Source of the DNA: Amborella trichopoda
Lineage: Eukaryota; Streptophyta; Magnoliopsida; Amborellales; Amborellaceae
DNA: 64,000 nt
Reading direction: 5' to 3'
Assembly (NCBI RefSeq): GCF_000471905.2
Contig: NW_006500103.1
Span: forward strand, 3,741,997-3,805,996
The position numbers and the translations under genes were made by a program. Shown here piece after piece: positions 1 to 9,561 of this stretch (positions are counted from its first letter, which is position 1; every line of letters starts with the position of its first letter). Under the pieces are notes generated by a model that saw only the letters and a list, made by a program, of their open reading frames with translations, made no database searches and was not told where the DNA came from.

Positions 1-650
1 ATTGAAAATACATCCGAAATCATTGTAAATCTATTTCTGCCTCAAAATCATGAATTTGGAGCTCCAAAAGTAAATAAAAAATAAAAAAATAAAAATAAAA
101 ATAAAAATAAAGATAAAAATAAAATAAATCTAATGATAAATGAAAATTTAAATGAACATTCCAAAAAAAGGATAAAATAGAACAATTTCAGGCCAAAACT
201 TTTCTTTTTCACTTTTTGAAACTAATGATCATGGTAGTTTCGAACTTCAAAATTTTGGATCTAAAACTCTTCCCCATGATGTTCTTGGGTGAATGGATAC
301 ACTAGAACGGAAACAGCCTTAGACGCGCCTAAACCTTCTACAACACAAAAATGTAAGGTGCCGCAATTTTCTTCTTCATTATTTTCCCTAAAAGTTCATC
401 GTTTTGATGAAAATATGAGTTGGCCGTTGCGTTAATCAATTTGCATTGTTGCTGCCGTTAACCAAGGTTCAGAAAATTGACTTGGCCAAGGTACTTAGAC
501 CTTGGTCGAGGCAAGATATTTGGTCTAGTCTGAATAACTCGACCAAGTTCATGTCAGGTTAACAAGAAAAAGAATAATAAAATAAATTAAAATATATATA
601 ATAAAATACTTAATTTATCATGAGTACTCAAGTAACGTGCTAGTAAATGT
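1..650. other. AT-rich stretch without a gene
   Basis: No open frame of note on either strand. It holds an A-rich run of AAATA-like units at about 75-125. A short stretch at about 462-500 (GTTCAGAAAATTGACTTGG and onward) resembles, on the opposite strand, the right end of the hAT-like element at 24866-25321. It may be a fragment of the same family. Confidence 0.5.
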
Positions 651-653
651 AGT

Positions 654-1190
654 GCTCTGATACCACTTGTTCAATCATGAATGCATCAAAGTGTTTGTAC
701 CACTGTCCAAAAGACTGCTCTAGGCCGTACAATGACTTATTCAGCTAGCAGACATAGTCATATTTTCCTTTAACAACAAACTCTTCTGGCGAAAGTCATA
801 TAAATCTGTTCTTCTAACTCTCCATGAAGGTGCAATCTTGACATCAGGCTGCTCTAACTCCAAATCAAATAATGCAGCCATGGTTAGTAAATCCCAAATA
901 GAAGTGTGTTTCACAATATGAGAGAAAATCTCATTATAGTCAACATCTTTTTTCTGTACATAGCTTTTTGTAACTAAACATGCCTTAAACCGATCACCAC
1001 CTGCCTCAGGTGACCCATCTTTATTCTTATAAGCTCATTTACAACCAATGACTATCTTGCGTTTAGGTAACTTCATAAGATCCCAAGTACGATTCTTCGG
1101 AAGAGATTTCGTTTCTTCATCCATGACTTCACTCCACCTGCTACTGTCACTATCATGTGTAGCTACCTTAAAAGTCGATGGCTCTTGGCT
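654..1190 (-). pseudogene. Ty1/copia pol (reverse transcriptase) fragment
   Basis: Read on the minus strand, this stretch gives the N-terminal part of a copia reverse transcriptase: LPKRKIVIGCK, then DVDYNEIFSHIVKH, DLELEQPDVK, then (in another frame) NKSLYGLEQSFGQWYKHFDAF. These match the order of conserved copia RT blocks, but an in-frame stop follows the IGCK block and there are frameshifts. No LTRs, integrase or RNase H were seen beside it. At 654-665 the minus strand reads TGGTATCAGAGC, identical to the initiator-Met tRNA primer-binding site used by copia elements. A dead fragment, possibly the product of an aberrant recombination. Confidence 0.8.
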
Positions 1191-2960
1191 TTTGGCAGCA
1201 ATGCATATTATGTGGGATTGAGATTGCTATTTGATAGGTTTCCTAAATGAAATAGAAATCCAAAAAGGATTAAGACCCTTATGTATATCTCTTGGTTTTT
1301 TTAAATATATGTAAGATCTATTTAAAGTTTCATATTTAGTATGAATTCCTAATTTTATATATATGTGATGAAAGTGCAGAAAATTCGTGTGCGTTATTTG
1401 AGTCACCATAAGAGAATGATGGTTCCTCTAGAGAGAGAGGAAGGCAATGCATCTTATGTATAAGATGCAAAGTTTCCTCTTAGAGAGAAGAAAGCTTCCA
1501 TTGGAGAGAAATATTGTGATGGTGCATTTTTTATACTCTCAAAGATTGCTTGTTTCTTATAGAGAAGCGGTTCTCATTGAGATTTTGGATAGTTTCATCT
1601 TTTAGTTAGAGAGAAAGTCAGTTTCTCGTTGCTCTCGTGTCTCCATTTGGTGTTGTCCGTAATGATTGTCTCCACCAATCAAAGTATAGCATCCGGCAAG
1701 TATTAATGACTCTGCATAGTCATTACTCAGAAATGGTCGCCTTGTTTTCGACTATGACCTGTGAATTATTTGAAGGATGAAATTTGTGTGGGGCGGAAAC
1801 AAACTAAAGTCTCCACTCAATTTCTTGTCCCAAAAGCACTTTTAACAACATAAATCTCTATGCTCTAAAATCAATTTTTAATTTTAAAAATAAAATTTAA
1901 AACTAAAAAAATAATACAGGTATTGCGAACATATAAACGTTTATTTTTAAAGCAAAATAAACGGTCTACATAATTTATTATAATATATATTATTTTTAGA
2001 GCTTGACATTCTAATTTTTTTCACAACTATAGTGTTCCAGTTGAGATGATCCATTTAAAGGTTTTTCAATACTCGAAATATAATTTTTGATAAATTATGA
2101 GGTGAGGCTTTATTTATTTTAACGGAACGGCAGCCTTATCAAACAATTTTCCATTATTGAAAACATGGATGCCAAAAATACCTACTCAACTTTTTTGGAT
2201 TGAATTTTAAGTTTTAACTTAAATAAATGGGAGAAGACTTTTTGCAACCTCGTCTTATTAGAAAGGACAAACCTAAACATATCACTTAGTTTGAGAGACT
2301 TAAATATTATTTACAGGATGGGTGTGATTATTAAACTTACCCGCAATATAAATCATAATAATAAACTATAAATTGATTAATTTTCATCAAGACTTCCCAT
2401 AGTTTGGGACATCTCAATCTTCTATTTAGCGATTCTTGTATGACAAGGACATCCTTTTGTTCCAAAAAATTCACGCCAGGTGAAAAAAATGTTTATTCTA
2501 TGTTTTCAAGGTATATGGTAAGATAAGTTATAAAGCGTGCGGTTCGTACAGAGCCCTCTAGACAATCAAAATAAAGCACACTTTTAAATAGTTTAAAGAT
2601 ACTGGTGTCAATATTGGAAATATTTGTAATAGCCTTAAAAAATATTTTCATATGTAATTATAAAATTTAAAGCTTCAGAAATAGGGTAGAACGAGCACAT
2701 ATATGAAAACTTGAAAATATTGAAAATTGACTTTTTCAAAACTTAAAATCTATTTTACTTGAAAATCTTGAAAATTGACTTTTCTTGAAATCCATTTTTT
2801 CTTATATTCATGCATCTTGATGTCGAGATAATCAATTTGAAGGTATTTGGGCAGCAAACAACCGCTTCAATAACCACTTCTAGTGAAATTTTTGAGGTGG
2901 GCTCTAATTTCATTGTTTAGAGCCTCGGCTCTATATAAATTTCTTCTAACAATAAATTCT
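1190..2960. other. Noncoding region downstream of P450 copy A
   Basis: This should contain the intron and second exon of P450 copy A if that gene were compact, but no helix-I, ExxR or haem-loop coding sequence is visible on the minus strand. The 1790-2160 and 2580-2880 parts belong to a dispersed repeat also present at 63180-63750. The rest is AT-rich with purine-rich GAGAGA patches at 1420-1620. Confidence 0.5.
1790..2160 (+). repeat. Dispersed repeat, copy 1
   Basis: Shares an ordered series of blocks with 63180-63560: CCAAAAGCACTTT, GCTCTAAAATCAATTT, ACGGTCT, a GAGATGRTC block, then a GTGARGCTTTRYTTATTTT block followed by an ATCAAA block. A related piece at about 2690-2870 contains GATGTCGAGATAATCAATTT. 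The gapped similarity over several hundred bases argues for an old repeat family, not chance. No coding capacity is visible. Confidence 0.6.
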
Positions 2961-3013
2961 ACCCAAAAAAATCAGAAAAAAAGGAAAATATTGGAGAAAA
3001 ACCATCTACTTAC

Positions 3014-3931
3014 CAGAGCAAGGGCCTTGATGATGGTATTGGAAGTGTGGGTTGCAGGGAAGTTTCCTTCTGTGACTGAGGCCACGAGCACGTCCAAGAA
3101 GTCCTTGCCGGATCTGTTTTCGTGGCGACGTTCCTCGACCCAGCCCTCGAACATGGCTCCGAGCTCCTCAGACACACTCAGCATGGTTCTCTTATGGCCA
3201 CCCACCCCAATCAACCTCAGAAAAGGGAGTACATCAGTGACATCGGGGGTGGCTGCTAACCTGAACAGCACCTCGATCAGCTCTTGGAATCTCTGCGCCT
3301 CTTCGCTGCCGCCGGCCCTTCCACCTTTAAACCGTTTTCCGGCCACCATTCTTGTGATAACGTTGAAGGTGAGATCCTGCAGCATCTGCTTCATCTCCAC
3401 CCTTGCTGAATCCTGCTTGCTCTCCACACACTGACGGTGCAAATCTCTAACGCACATATCGACCTCGGAGATCCTCACATGTTTCAGGAGCTCAACGCGG
3501 CGAGGGGAGAGGAGCTCGTGTGTGGTGATTTTGCGCGACTCGCGCCACAGGGGGCCATAGGGAGCGAACCCAAGCATGGCTCTGTTATAGGCCAAGTACT
3601 CTGAGGCGGGGTTGTGAGGCCGTGTAGCGAAGACCCGATCGTTGGTGGTGAAACAGTCTTTCGCCGCTTCCCATCCGCTCACTATCAGTGTCCGCCGCCA
3701 CCCCAGGCGGAGGGTGATGACCGGACCATATTTGTCTGCGAGGTCGGCGAGCAATCTGTAAGGAAGCGAAGATACAGAAAGGAGGGGCAAGTGCCCCAGA
3801 ATTGGCCGTGAGCCGAGAGGCTCCGGCGCCTCCAGCTTTCTCTTCTTCTTTTCCGGCCACATCCATAGCTGGTGAATCATGAAACCGGCAAAAACTCCGG
3901 CCAATATTTTGAGTAGCTCAAGCGATTCCAT
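3014..3931 (-). CDS. Cytochrome P450, CYP82-like, first exon only (copy A)
   Basis: Encodes the N-terminal 306 residues of a membrane-anchored plant monooxygenase of the endoplasmic reticulum. Visible parts are a hydrophobic anchor at residues 5-24, a basic stop-transfer stretch (KKKRK), the proline-rich hinge APEPLGSRPILGHL at 35-48, and the C-helix motif WRESRK at 129-134 inside GFAPYGPLWRESRK, which is typical of CYP82. The frame is open from the ATG at 3931 to a strong donor, GTAAGTAG, read at 3013-3006. It ends in phase 0, as exon 1 of copy C does. The second exon, with the oxygen-binding helix and haem cysteine, was not found down to position 1, so the gene either has a long intron leaving the window or is truncated. 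It is clearly more diverged than B, C and D are from each other. Substrate unknown. Confidence 0.85.
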
Positions 3932-5190
3932 TTGTCAGTGTTCTTCTTCTTGACCTCTTTTTTCATTGCTCTTTTCTTTTTTTGTGTGTGTGTAATTTAT
4001 AATGTGATGTCTCATCGGTAATTTTAGGGTGCAAGTTGATTATTATCAAATTTATATCTTCGATAAAGTTTTATTGTTGTATGTCCATGTCCATAGAGCT
4101 TACTAAAGCACTTATAGTATGGTATCTATTGTATAGTCTAGCTGGTTTGTATGCTGTGTATTCATGACCGCCGATTTTTATTTTATTTTTGGCAAATGTT
4201 ATCTCATTTATTGATAAAAGATTACGAGAAGGAAATTATATCATTATAAACCAGTGGTTTAAAAAACCCGATCGGTGCCTTAGATCGGGTACCCCAAAAA
4301 CCTATCCGAATCGGTAAATTGGCATTTCGGATCAGGAATAAGTCAGATTCAACCTTAAAAAAATCCAAAAAAATTATTAAAAATAAGTATAAATGTTGTT
4401 TTTTTAGGAATACAATAAGAAATAGGGGTACTACATTAAGAACTTTTATTTTTTCATCAATATGCGAATATTGAAATGTTCTTTCCCTGTATGAATAAAT
4501 TTAAAAATTGTCTTATAATATCATCTAATTTTTTTTAAAATTATTTACAGTTATAATAAAAATAATATATTATATAATTTATAATGTAAATAAATAAACA
4601 AATAAAATATCAATGTATAATTATTAATAATAAACAAAGATGTGACCCTTACAAATAAATAAATCTACAAAAGTATAGAATTTAGAAACATAAATTTATA
4701 ATTATATTATAATAAAATTAGAAAAATATGTAACTATCATACTTGTAATGTGCGATAATTGACAAAGCAGCTTTAAAATAGATTTTAAAGTGGTTTGAGC
4801 TAGTGTTATTTTTTTAGCTTAAAATATCCCATAAACTAGTAATTTTTTAATGGTCAGTAAACTAATATTAATATTATTTTTTGTTGTTCTAATATTTTAT
4901 GAGTTAGTACTATTTTTTTCTTTTTAATCTCTATTAATCAATAACCTAATACCTAATATCTAATAAATGGGTTATCTTTTACCGTAAAAAGCTTAATTTA
5001 GTTTTAATGAGGGAGCACTTCACCAAGGCACGAGGTGTTTTCTAGAGTCATCATGCGCATGGTACAAAAAAACATTTGCCCCACATCGAAAAGATGAGGG
5101 AGCACTTCACCATATAAAAAACATGGCACAAGGCGTGTGTCACCGATATCCGATTCGGATCGGATCGGCGATTTTTCTAACATAGGGCAA
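3932..5190. other. AT-rich 5' flank of copy A
   Basis: No gene seen. From 4400 to 4980 the sequence is very AT-rich. At 4265-4350 and again at 5140-5185 and 5640-5720 there are GATCGG/CCGATC-rich patches that look like related repeat ends flanking the minisatellite. Confidence 0.4.
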
Positions 5191-5194
5191 AGAA

Positions 5195-5560
5195 GATCCA
5201 CTTTTTGTAAGATAATCTTGCCAATGAATTCGCTTCTAGGCAGATAAAGTTAGGCAGAAAGTTGTAAGATAATCTTGCCAAAGCAGAAAGTTGTAAGATA
5301 ATCTTGCCAATGAATTCGCTTCTAGGCAGATAAAGTTGTAAGATAATCTTGCCAATGAATTCGCTTCTAGGCAGATAAAGTTGTAAGATAATCTTGCCAA
5401 AGCAGAAAGTTGTGAGATAATCTTCCCAATGAATTCGCTTCTAGGCAGATAAAGTCAGAAAGCATAAATTTGTAAGATAATCTTGCCAAAGCAGAAAGTT
5501 GTAAGATAATCTTGCCAATGAATTCGCTTTTAGGCAGATAAAGTCAGGCAAAAAACAGAA
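5195..5560 (+). repeat. Minisatellite 1 (GTAAGATAATCTTGCCAA core)
   Basis: About seven tandem copies of a core GTAAGATAATCTTGCCAA, each followed by either a long tail (TGAATTCGCTTCTAGGCAGA plus a link) or a short AGCAGAAAGTT link. This gives an alternating higher-order pattern of long and short units. A further diverged core copy lies at 5742-5770, and GGGCAAAGAAG precedes both 5195 and 5720. No coding frame. Confidence 0.9.
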
Positions 5561-6009
5561 AGTCAGGCGAACGTGCTAGTGGACACTAAATTATTCTTTA
5601 AAAAAAGTACAAAAACAAAAAAATGAACCGCCCGGATCTCCGGATCCGCATATGATGCGGTATTGCTGATATCCGATTTGGATCGCCTGATTTCAGATCG
5701 GAGTTTTCAAACATAGGGCAAAGAAGCTCCACCTTTTGAAAGATAATCTTACCAATGAATTTGCTTACTAAAAAAATGGAGAAAGGAGACTGACAAAGGT
5801 ACTACTCAATCAAGGATTTGCAACCAAAGAGACCTAAGCTCTACCTCTTGCCTTTTAATTTTGTGCTAGGCACATGTACTATACTCTTGTGGGGGCATGT
5901 ATACTGAGCATAATTTACTTTTATTGCCACGATCAGAAGACTTAATTGGGAGGATTTTTTCAAAGTAAAATTTTGGAAACCATCTAAGAATCGATTATTC
6001 TCAAAATAA

Positions 6010-6355
6010 ACAAAATTTGGTGGTCTCAATTCAATCTCTAGGCATTATTTTTTCAATCTCACCATCTAAAAATTTAATCTCACCATCTAAAAATTTGGTG
6101 GTCTCAATTCAATCTCACCATCTAAAAATTTCACATCTAAAAATTTGGTGGTCTCAATTCAATCTCACCATCTAAAAATTTGTGGTCTCAATTCAATCTC
6201 ACCATCTAAAAATTTGGTGGTCTCAATTCAATCTCACCGTCTAAAAATTTGGTGGTCTCAATTCAATCTCACCATCTAAAAATTTGGTGGTCTCAATTCA
6301 ATCTCACCATCTAAAAATTTGGTAGTCTCAATTCAATCTCTAGGCATTATTTTTT
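6010..6355 (+). repeat. Minisatellite 2 (35-bp unit)
   Basis: About eight copies of a 35-bp unit containing AATCTCACCATCTAAAAATT followed by TGGTGGTCTCAATTC. Some units are shortened. The array is bracketed by the same unique-looking sequence, CAATCTCTAGGCATTATTTT, at about 6031-6053 and 6330-6353, so the expansion happened inside or between copies of that flank. Confidence 0.9.
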
Positions 6356-8880
6356 CAAGTGTATAGATGTTACAATTAAAAAATATTTTTATTGAAGTTA
6401 ATCTAAGGCCCAAAAATTTGGGGTCCAAAGGAGCCTCATAAATGTGCAATCTCATATTTTCGTATTTTAATTAGCGTCTAATCAATCGCTCCCGACATGG
6501 ACCCCTCTCAGGTCAACCCTGACTTGGACCTGGACGAAAACTATCTAGGTCTGGTTTGGATTCAAATCAAGATCCATTCGGGTCTGGGCTAACACAAACC
6601 CAAACTCGACTTCCTGAGTTCTTGTCTGAAGCCCAAATGAATCAAGTTGACATGCAGCCCGACTCGTTTTCAGTCTTACAACAAAACAAAAAATAAATAA
6701 ATTGTGAGAAAAGAGGACCTAGTGTAAAAAAAAATTAGTAGGGGATATCTTCTTTAAGACGCACCGACTGTGCATATCTGGATCGGTCAAATTGTACAAT
6801 CAAATCAGCCAACTAATATCTAGATAAGCGAAATTGGGCAATCATATCAGCCAAGATGACAATCCATCACAATGATGAACAAAAAAAACTAAAATTGAAG
6901 GGTAAAATAAAAATAAACAATCGTATAGAACTATGGATCAAAGTTTCTAACAATTACATGAGGACCGCATATGCTATGCTCCCTTGAAACATAATATACA
7001 TTTACTCCCTTGGGCAAATCACTATTCGATATATTTTGTTTGCCCCCATACATTTACTCCCTCGGGCAAATTACTAATTTGGGGAATGATTATTTTTAAA
7101 GAATTTTTTATTATTATTATTTTGAGTTCATAAACCTCTAGATCACAACCTCGAGAAATTTCATAGCTCACTTGAAATCTTGGGATACCCCGTTTTTTTT
7201 AGGCACATAGAGAGTGAGAGCTAATTTTTTTTTCCTTTGAGGTTGGTTGTTATTGAGCTGCAAAAGATTACAACCCAAAATTTAAGATCGAAAAGATATC
7301 CCCAATGTAAGTTTTGCCCGAGGGAATAGATAGATGGTATACTCCCACAGAAGTAGGAAATATTTTGACTTAACTAGAGGTAAAAAATCAAGGATGATGC
7401 ATATACCAATTTTGTCAAATTCCCTTCGCAGTTTTTTTCGGTCCGGTAAGAAAAATGAAGCAATTTGGTGTTTCGACTGATTCGGGGAAAGACTTTATAT
7501 TTTTTAAATTAATATAAATAAATTAGATATTTATATATAAAAATAATAAAAAATAAAAAATAAAAATTTTAAAAAAGTAAAAAAATACTTTTATATAGAT
7601 TTTTCTTTACTTCGACTGAATTAGCCGGAAACAAATCAAAGTGTACCAAATACGACAACATCATGTTTCACATTGCTTAGGCTTAAAATCCGAAGGCTTC
7701 ACCCCCTTTGGCGAATTTTACCAAACTGGTATATATGTGGAGAAAATGAAGGCCCACTTTAAGGTATGTACGTTAAAGTATGTACGCCAAAAACCCAAAT
7801 CCACACCACACGTTTTTATGTAGCTAACGAAATTCAGGCGTGCAAATCTATCTTGAATTTTGTACTAAATGCCCTCATTTCCCATCGAGTTTATTTTTTG
7901 GGAAAGCAAGCATATGTAGAAATGCGGACCTTTTAATAAATTTATTTTTGTGATGGATTTTAAGACTTAATTTTTATGGATACAAAATCTCTAACATGGA
8001 CATCACTAATATATGAAATCAATGAATTTTAAAAATAAAAAATAGTAATTCTAGTAACAAAACATTTGGACCGTTTCTATTGTTTTTAGATGGAACACCT
8101 ACTTGTATCCATCTTTAAGATGAATACTTTACACTTTCTTAAATATTTTACTCCTATTTCTTAGATATTACTCAACTTCACTGTATCAGCGAGTCGTCTT
8201 TATTGTAGTTTATGTTGCACAACCCATGTATCGTACACAGTGCATCTATAGGGACATGCTGACAAAAGGGCTTATGGCCGGGTTTTGGGTTGGGGTCCCC
8301 CTTATTAGGCCTCATTATCCATCCTAGTGGTAGTCGAGCTCGGGCCAAGCTTCACCAAAATAAATGCTCTCGTAGTATACAATCTGGGCAAATAAATATG
8401 AATTGGAAACAGTTTACCTAAAGTGTCAACCTTACACTCTAAAAAACCCACTAGAAAAGGTTGTTTTATACTGGAAAAGCCTCAAACCGATCCTGTTGAC
8501 CATGAAATTCATAGAGCATGAAATTCGTAGGCAGTTGACCATGAAATTCGTAGGCAGTTGATATGCTTGGTAAAGGAAAGTCTTCCATCGTATCAGCCTT
8601 TTTTGGGAGGGAAAGATTCTTGAGTACATGTGGCTTTTTTATGGCCTTAGATCTTTGAAAAAGGTGTCCAAACACAGGTTTCCAATGAGAGTCTTCAACC
8701 TTCGGCTCTTTCTCTGGTTCTTCTTCTTATCCATTACAAACCAGTTGGTTAGGTGTGGTGCATCCTCCTCCTTGTTTGTTTCCTAATTTCAAAGAAGATG
8801 CATCCTCTTTTGTTCCGCCTTGCTGCTGCTAAAAAAGTAGGACTCGCTTCGATCCTCTTCTTGTCGATCCCCTCGCCATT
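6356..8880. other. Intergenic stretch before the LINE
   Basis: No gene recognised. At 6480-6670 there is a GGTCTGG/GACCTGG-rich patch of the kind also seen at 39000, 41300 and 46200. At 6985-7350 is a candidate terminal-inverted-repeat element. A short tandem duplication of CCATGAAATTCGTAGGCAGT lies at about 8500-8560. The stretch just before 8881 may be 5' LINE sequence, but an in-frame stop (TAA at 8830-8832) closes the upstream reading frame. Confidence 0.4.
6985..7350. mobile_element. Candidate TIR element
   Basis: The left side carries TTTACTCCCTTGGGCAAATC (repeated once at about 7050-7073) and the right side carries TTTGCCCGAGGGAATAG in inverted orientation near 7311-7330. The interior has no coding capacity. 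Ends and target duplication could not be fixed by eye, so this is a tentative non-autonomous DNA element. Confidence 0.35.
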
Positions 8881-9561
8881 ATGGTGATTGAGCTGGAGAA
8901 GGCTGGTGCGCTTCTGAAACACGAATTTGTTGAGCATGTTTTAAGGGAGGAGACAGCTCCACGTCCAATTGAGGAGATTGCCTCTTTTCAACTGCAGCTG
9001 GTTGTCTCTCCTAAGGCTACCATTGTCAACACTAGTGCCGTCGGGCATTCCTTACCTGTCTTGGGCTCTGAGGATGATGCGCCGTTGGTGGGAAGGATGA
9101 TGGTTGAAATGGGCATGGACGATGCCCCACTCGCGATCATGATGGATGCTAATAGGACGAACCTCAAAGCTAAAGCCGGGATGATTAGAGATAAGCAACC
9201 TAAAGTCCCTGTAAAGGAAACTGAGGTTGATGAAGCTGCTCTATTGGCTGATGGTGTTTCTGGGTTGGTGGTTGATAAAACACCGAGTGGCAAAATGAAG
9301 AATGCAGGGAAGAAGAAGAAGGTCTTTCATCGGGGTGCCCGCTCTTCCACTAGATTGGAAGCGCGTGGAGTACCTAAAGGTGGATACTTGGCTGTTGCTC
9401 TTGACTTTCGTGATCCAGAGGTGGTAGATATCGACTCAAACTCTCCGTCCTCGTCTTTCTCGTCTGATGGAGAGGCGTTTAAATCAAGGCTGCTCCAAGA
9501 AGCTTATTTCGGTGATGGTCCTTCTAGACCAGGTTCTTCTTCCTCTGTCCTTCCTTTTTAA
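8881..9561 (+). pseudogene. L1-type LINE ORF1 remnant (C-terminal part)
   Basis: A 226-codon open frame directly upstream of the LINE endonuclease frame. It is hydrophilic, with a lysine-rich patch near residues 137-149 and a serine-rich acidic tail, as is common in the tail of plant L1 ORF1 proteins. The N-terminal domain and the CCHC zinc knuckle expected of plant L1 ORF1 are absent, so this is probably a 5'-truncated remnant. Its stop codon overlaps the start of ORF2 in TTAATG. Assignment rests mainly on position, not on a recognised domain. Confidence 0.6.

Noticed and set aside
2883..3434. 183-codon plus-strand frame
   Set aside because: It lies antisense to P450 copy A exon 1 and has no domain of its own.
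8220..8300. Possible copia C-terminal block (DMLTKGL)
   Set aside because: Only seven residues fit and no other copia block lies in frame nearby.
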